In this document: positions 43,627 to 45,866 of the stretch, one piece after another
Numbering within the stretch: the stretch's first letter is position 1
How the letters are laid out: every line of letters begins with the position of its first letter
NCBI GenBank assembly: GCA_029258925.1
Contig: JAPDJV010000055.1
Location: 1-45,866 of the forward strand
Reading direction: 5' to 3'
DNA: 45,866 nt
From: Thermoproteota archaeon
Lineage (GTDB): Archaea > Thermoproteota > Thermoprotei_A > EX4484-217-1 > JAPDJV01
The notes under the pieces: generated by a model
Databases searched by the model: none
What the model was told of the DNA's origin: nothing
Seen by the model: only the letters and a program-made list of their open reading frames with translations
Program-made: the position numbers and the translations under genes

Positions 43627-44679
43627 CTACGAGCCTTCAGAGCTCACCACCACTAAGTCTCTCAGCTCCTCGGGTACGTTACCGACTCCGATTGGGTGCT
43701 CTAGGAATGGTTGGCCGCATTCCCCAAAAATTCTTTTCCCCGTGTCTCCTAGAAGCATCTTCAAGAATTCTATTGCAAGATCTCTATTCGACACCGTGAA
43801 TGGTATTGTGACGCCGTAGACTATGGGGCTTCCAGAAACCTCCCTCTCATTGCTAGTTCCATATAGAAGTCTCACCCTGGCAGTTCCATAGAAGTCCTCG
43901 TACTCTATTGAGCTCAAGTCTATTTGTTTCGGTAACTCTATGTAGCTTAAATTATGTTGCACTGCTACACTCCTATACTCGAATGCGTAGTCCAGTGCAC
44001 TGGATTCAAGTAGTGCTATGAGGTCAACGCTCTTACTCCTCACCACGAGATTGTTCTTGACCTCTAAGTTTTCTGGGATGTTTAAGTAAGTGGTTTCATT
44101 TATTTCCTCAACATCTATGTTAGTGTTCTCTACTATGAGCTTCTCCAATATTGCCGAGTTATTGTAGTATTTGGATGCCAGGGTTAAGACTATTACAGCT
44201 CTGTAGCCGCAGGGATCGTCGTTTGGATTAGAGAAACCGTACTTAACGTCGCTCCTCGTTAGAATCTCATACCAGTTCTCGCTAGTTATCTCCTCAGAAT
44301 ACTTACTGCTATTAGTGTAGCATAGTACTATGCTGTTGGATGCAAACATTATGTAAAAGTCCGCGTGGCTGGGCATCATGTATAATGGTATTAGCCTGTA
44401 GTCTGCTAGAGCCATCACATCGCACTTCTTCCCAAGTTCAGTAACCTTCCTAACAGCCATAACACTTCCGCTAGGCTCTATGTGGATTTCAACCCCACTG
44501 CGGCTCTTAGTAAACTCCGAGGAAAGCTTGTCTAGGGGAATCGAGAGGGAGCCGGCGCAAAATATTGTAAGTTTCTCGCTCTTACCTGGAAGAATGAAAT
44601 AGTTTACATATATTATTGACCCTGCTATTGTTACTAGAATTATTAGAGTCGCAACAATATATTTTAGACTCTTCTCCAT
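43627..44679 (-). CDS. wtpA: tungstate/molybdate-binding protein, membrane anchored
   Basis: 350 residues. The N-terminal segment IVATLIILVTIAGSIIYV anchors the binding domain outside the cell. The extracellular domain matches WtpA/ModA-type oxyanion receptors: GSLSIPLDKLSSEF, then SGSVMAVRKVTELGKKCDVMAL with ADYRLIP, GFSNPNDDPCGYRAV and GVTIPF. It captures tungstate or molybdate and hands it to the permease WtpB. First gene of the wtpABC unit; a BoxA lies 32-41 nt upstream. A tfx-like gene lies 104 nt further upstream, in the same direction. Confidence 0.92.
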   Translation of the reverse strand: MEKSLKYIVATLIILVTIAGSIIYVNYFILPGKSEKLTIFCAGSLSIPLDKLSSEFTKSRSGVEIHIEPSGSVMAVRKVTELGKKCDVMALADYRLIPLYMMPSHADFYIMFASNSIVLCYTNSSKYSEEITSENWYEILTRSDVKYGFSNPNDDPCGYRAVIVLTLASKYYNNSAILEKLIVENTNIDVEEINETTYLNIPENLEVKNNLVVRSKSVDLIALLESSALDYAFEYRSVAVQHNLSYIELPKQIDLSSIEYEDFYGTARVRLLYGTSNEREVSGSPIVYGVTIPFTVSNRDLAIEFLKMLLGDTGKRIFGECGQPFLEHPIGVGNVPEELRDLVVVSSEGS

Positions 44680-44710
44680 AAGAAATCTCCCAGAGGTTAT
44701 TTTATTGAAA

Positions 44711-44720
44711 GTATATTTAA
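44711..44720 (-). promoter_or_regulatory. BoxA promoter of wtpABC
   Basis: On the minus strand TTAAATATAC, about 32-41 nt before ATG 44679. No clear palindromic metal-regulator operator was found around it. Confidence 0.5.
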
Positions 44721-44783
44721 CTATTCTGTTTAGATATGTCGATTACTGGTTTACATAATATATTTAATATCCTTGCTTCAATG

Positions 44784-45263
44784 TTAATCAAGCTTGTTTA
44801 AAATGGGTTCTACGACCACGTCTCCCTGCGGCCCCACATAGACTTCGAATCCTATTCTCACAACATCTCCCTCTATATGGTCAGCTAAGGATTCTCTCAA
44901 TATTCTCAGAAGCATTGCAGTACCGAACTTAACTTTAATACCCTTTCTATCAGCATTCCTATATATTTGGGATATTGCTTGAAATATGTTAGTGTCCTCC
45001 TTAAATGAGAGCTTGATCGGCGCAGTTATCTTAATATATGTATTAATTGTTTCCCTAGCCCTCCTAATGTTTCTTAAAGCCTTCTTCTCGATTAAACATA
45101 TGTTCGCCTTAGTTGTACCCATAATTTCAGCTATTTTACTTAGGGTTAATCCCTTATATCTTAATTCCAGAACTTTAATCTGTTTTTCTGAGAGAAAAGG
45201 TCTTACCTTTTCTTTCATCGCCTCCTGCACCAGTGAGTTTAGTAGCAATGATATACTTTTCAT
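44784..45263 (-). CDS. Tfx-family helix-turn-helix regulator
   Basis: 159 residues. The N-terminal half carries FLSEKQIKVLELRYKGLTLS, then KIAEIMGTTKANICLIEKKALRNIRRAR, the sigma-70-region-4-like helix-turn-helix of the Tfx family. Tfx was described in a methanogen as a protein binding the promoter of molybdenum formylmethanofuran dehydrogenase genes, and its relatives often sit near molybdate or tungstate transporters. The C-terminal half (about 85-159, GDVVRIGFEVYVGPQGDVVVEP) is the usual second domain. The adjacent wtpABC operon makes it the probable metal-responsive regulator of uptake; that link is inferred. Confidence 0.88.
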   Translation of the reverse strand: MKSISLLLNSLVQEAMKEKVRPFLSEKQIKVLELRYKGLTLSKIAEIMGTTKANICLIEKKALRNIRRARETINTYIKITAPIKLSFKEDTNIFQAISQIYRNADRKGIKVKFGTAMLLRILRESLADHIEGDVVRIGFEVYVGPQGDVVVEPILNKLD

Positions 45264-45343
45264 GCTATGTAATAAAGTTATTTTGTTAAAAAGTTTGTGT
45301 TAAGTTGAAGGAATTCTATTTTCCTTAAAGGAATCTTCCAACA

Positions 45344-45695
45344 GTGAACGTGTAGTCGAACCATCCGTACGCCGTCTTCAAGACGAATATTATCAATGCA
45401 AGGATTATTGAGAAGTGTATTCCAAATGTAAAAACAATAAGCGTCTGCATTAAAAACCAGCCTAGGGGAATATTTGACGAAGAATCTGAGAGGAGAACTG
45501 TACCTAAAATAATCAATGTTGCAAGAGAACTGTTGGCAAGAGGCGTTGACGGGATAATAATAAGCTGTGCAGCTGATCCTGGAGTGAGTGAGGTTAGAAA
45601 GTTTACTTGGAAACCTGTGATGGGGGGCGGTAGACCCGCTGCTCTTGTAGCCCTGAACACTTCTAGTAGAATAGGTGTTATTGGAATAAGCGATG
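45344..45695 (+). pseudogene. aspartate/hydantoin-racemase-family gene, broken
   Basis: The frame from GTG 45344 reads NV, a TAG stop (45353-45355), then SNHPYAVFKTNIINARIIEK, VCIKNQPRGIFDEESERRTV, KIINVARELLARGVDGIIIS with CAADPGV, and GVIGISD. This is the N-terminal two-thirds of a racemase of the Asp/Glu/hydantoin type, with the first catalytic Cys (IISCAADPG) present. No usable start follows the stop until internal TTG codons. After GISDAP at about 45695 the homology ends, and the sequence turns GC-rich and reads on the other strand as a possible tnpB tail. The second catalytic Cys and the C-terminus are lost. It seems to have been interrupted by an insertion. Confidence 0.65.
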
Positions 45696-45866
45696 CTCCC
45701 CGTTTCCTCGAACCGTATCACTCTATGTGTTTTTGTTTCATTGTGACACGGCTTCATCGGTTCCTGCCTCGCCCATGGGGATTTAGATATCCCTATGGGG
45801 TCATGGGTGGCTGTCGAGCCCAACGGCACGGGGCCCCCATCTAAGGGGCTAGTCTCCACGGGGCTT
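45696..45866 (-). mobile_element. tnpB: possible 3' end of an IS200/605-type tnpB gene, partial
   Basis: Entering from the right edge on the minus strand, an open frame reads METSPLDGGPVPLGSTATHD, then SPWARQEPMKPCHNETKTH, then RFEETGS. Tails of this kind, rich in Pro and Gly with QEPMKPxxNETK, are what I recall at the C-terminus of archaeal TnpB proteins, which become structured RNA at DNA level. No TnpB catalytic domain is inside the window. The GC-rich sequence contains a strong hairpin (45773-45798). The reading frame then runs into antisense racemase sequence. Confidence 0.45.
45773..45798. repeat. hairpin in the putative tnpB tail
   Basis: CCATGGGGAT (45773-45782) pairs with ATCCCTATGG (45789-45798), loop of 6 nt, all pairs Watson-Crick except one G-U-type pair. 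It could be part of a guide (omega) RNA scaffold that overlaps the end of tnpB. Confidence 0.5.

Noticed and set aside
45278-45859. 193-residue minus-strand frame read as one gene
   Set aside because: Only the first 50 or so residues look tnpB-like; the rest is antisense to the racemase pseudogene.
1-45866. tRNA and rRNA genes
   Set aside because: No GGTTCGAATCC-type T-loop with matching acceptor stems and no rRNA-like sequence was found by eye.

Overview
The window looks like a chromosomal segment of a hyperthermophilic archaeon of the Thermoproteota, probably Desulfurococcales-like. The evidence is a CRISPR repeat ending in ATTGAAAG, many GTG and TTG starts, AT-rich BoxA (TATA) elements about 25-60 nt before starts, HEPN/MNT and VapBC toxin-antitoxin genes, an Fe-S XPD-type helicase, a CooC-like ATPase, a Tfx regulator with a Wtp-type tungstate/molybdate transporter, and several surface proteins held by a C-terminal membrane segment. 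The species cannot be named from the sequence alone.

Layout. 1-475: the end of a CRISPR array. 456-1757: a zinc-finger plus DUF1917-like protein abutting the array. 1900-7900: a turnover zone with a broken vapBC pair, one intact HEPN-MNT pair, decayed HEPN/MNT pieces in three places, two CRISPR-repeat-like fossils, and one large intact membrane-anchored metalloprotease-like gene (4792-7401). 8053-10872: a SnoaL-like protein, a DUF362 protein and a membrane-tethered PEBP protein. 11103-13650: a phosphotransferase-type dihydroxyacetone kinase operon (dhaK-dhaL-dhaM) converging on an HPr gene. 13801-17629: a small membrane protein that may be frameshifted, a DUF296/PPC protein, two overlapping unknown exported proteins and an exported metallo-beta-lactamase-fold hydrolase. 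17912-24304: a surface-glycan-like cluster of a GT4 glycosyltransferase, a GT-C-like membrane protein and two phosphodiesterase paralogues.

24472-27123: a duplicated-domain membrane-anchored protein, an RNase Z-like hydrolase and a CooC-like ATPase. 27222-33974: three large surface proteins (BNR propeller, jelly-roll-like, NGxLYxGT propeller plus beta-helix) and a Cys-rich DUF3795 protein. 34294-41745: a nitroreductase, an amidohydrolase, an XPD-like helicase, a short alpha-glucan phosphorylase, a free-standing ATP-cone protein and a DUF167 protein. 41762-45263: a tungstate/molybdate ABC transporter read from right to left, preceded by a Tfx-family regulator. 45344-45866: a racemase pseudogene that loses homology where what looks like the tail of an IS200/605-type tnpB enters from the right edge.

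Working together. DhaK, DhaL and DhaM would pass phosphate from HPr to dihydroxyacetone, but no Enzyme I gene lies in the window. Tfx next to wtpABC suggests metal-responsive control of oxyanion uptake. The glycan cluster and surface proteins suggest a decorated, proteinaceous envelope. Four reading-frame anomalies (vapB, vapC, the membrane protein near 13.9 kb, wtpC) each fall in a G or C run, so some may be sequence errors. In vapC a conserved acidic residue is also lost, which argues for real decay there.
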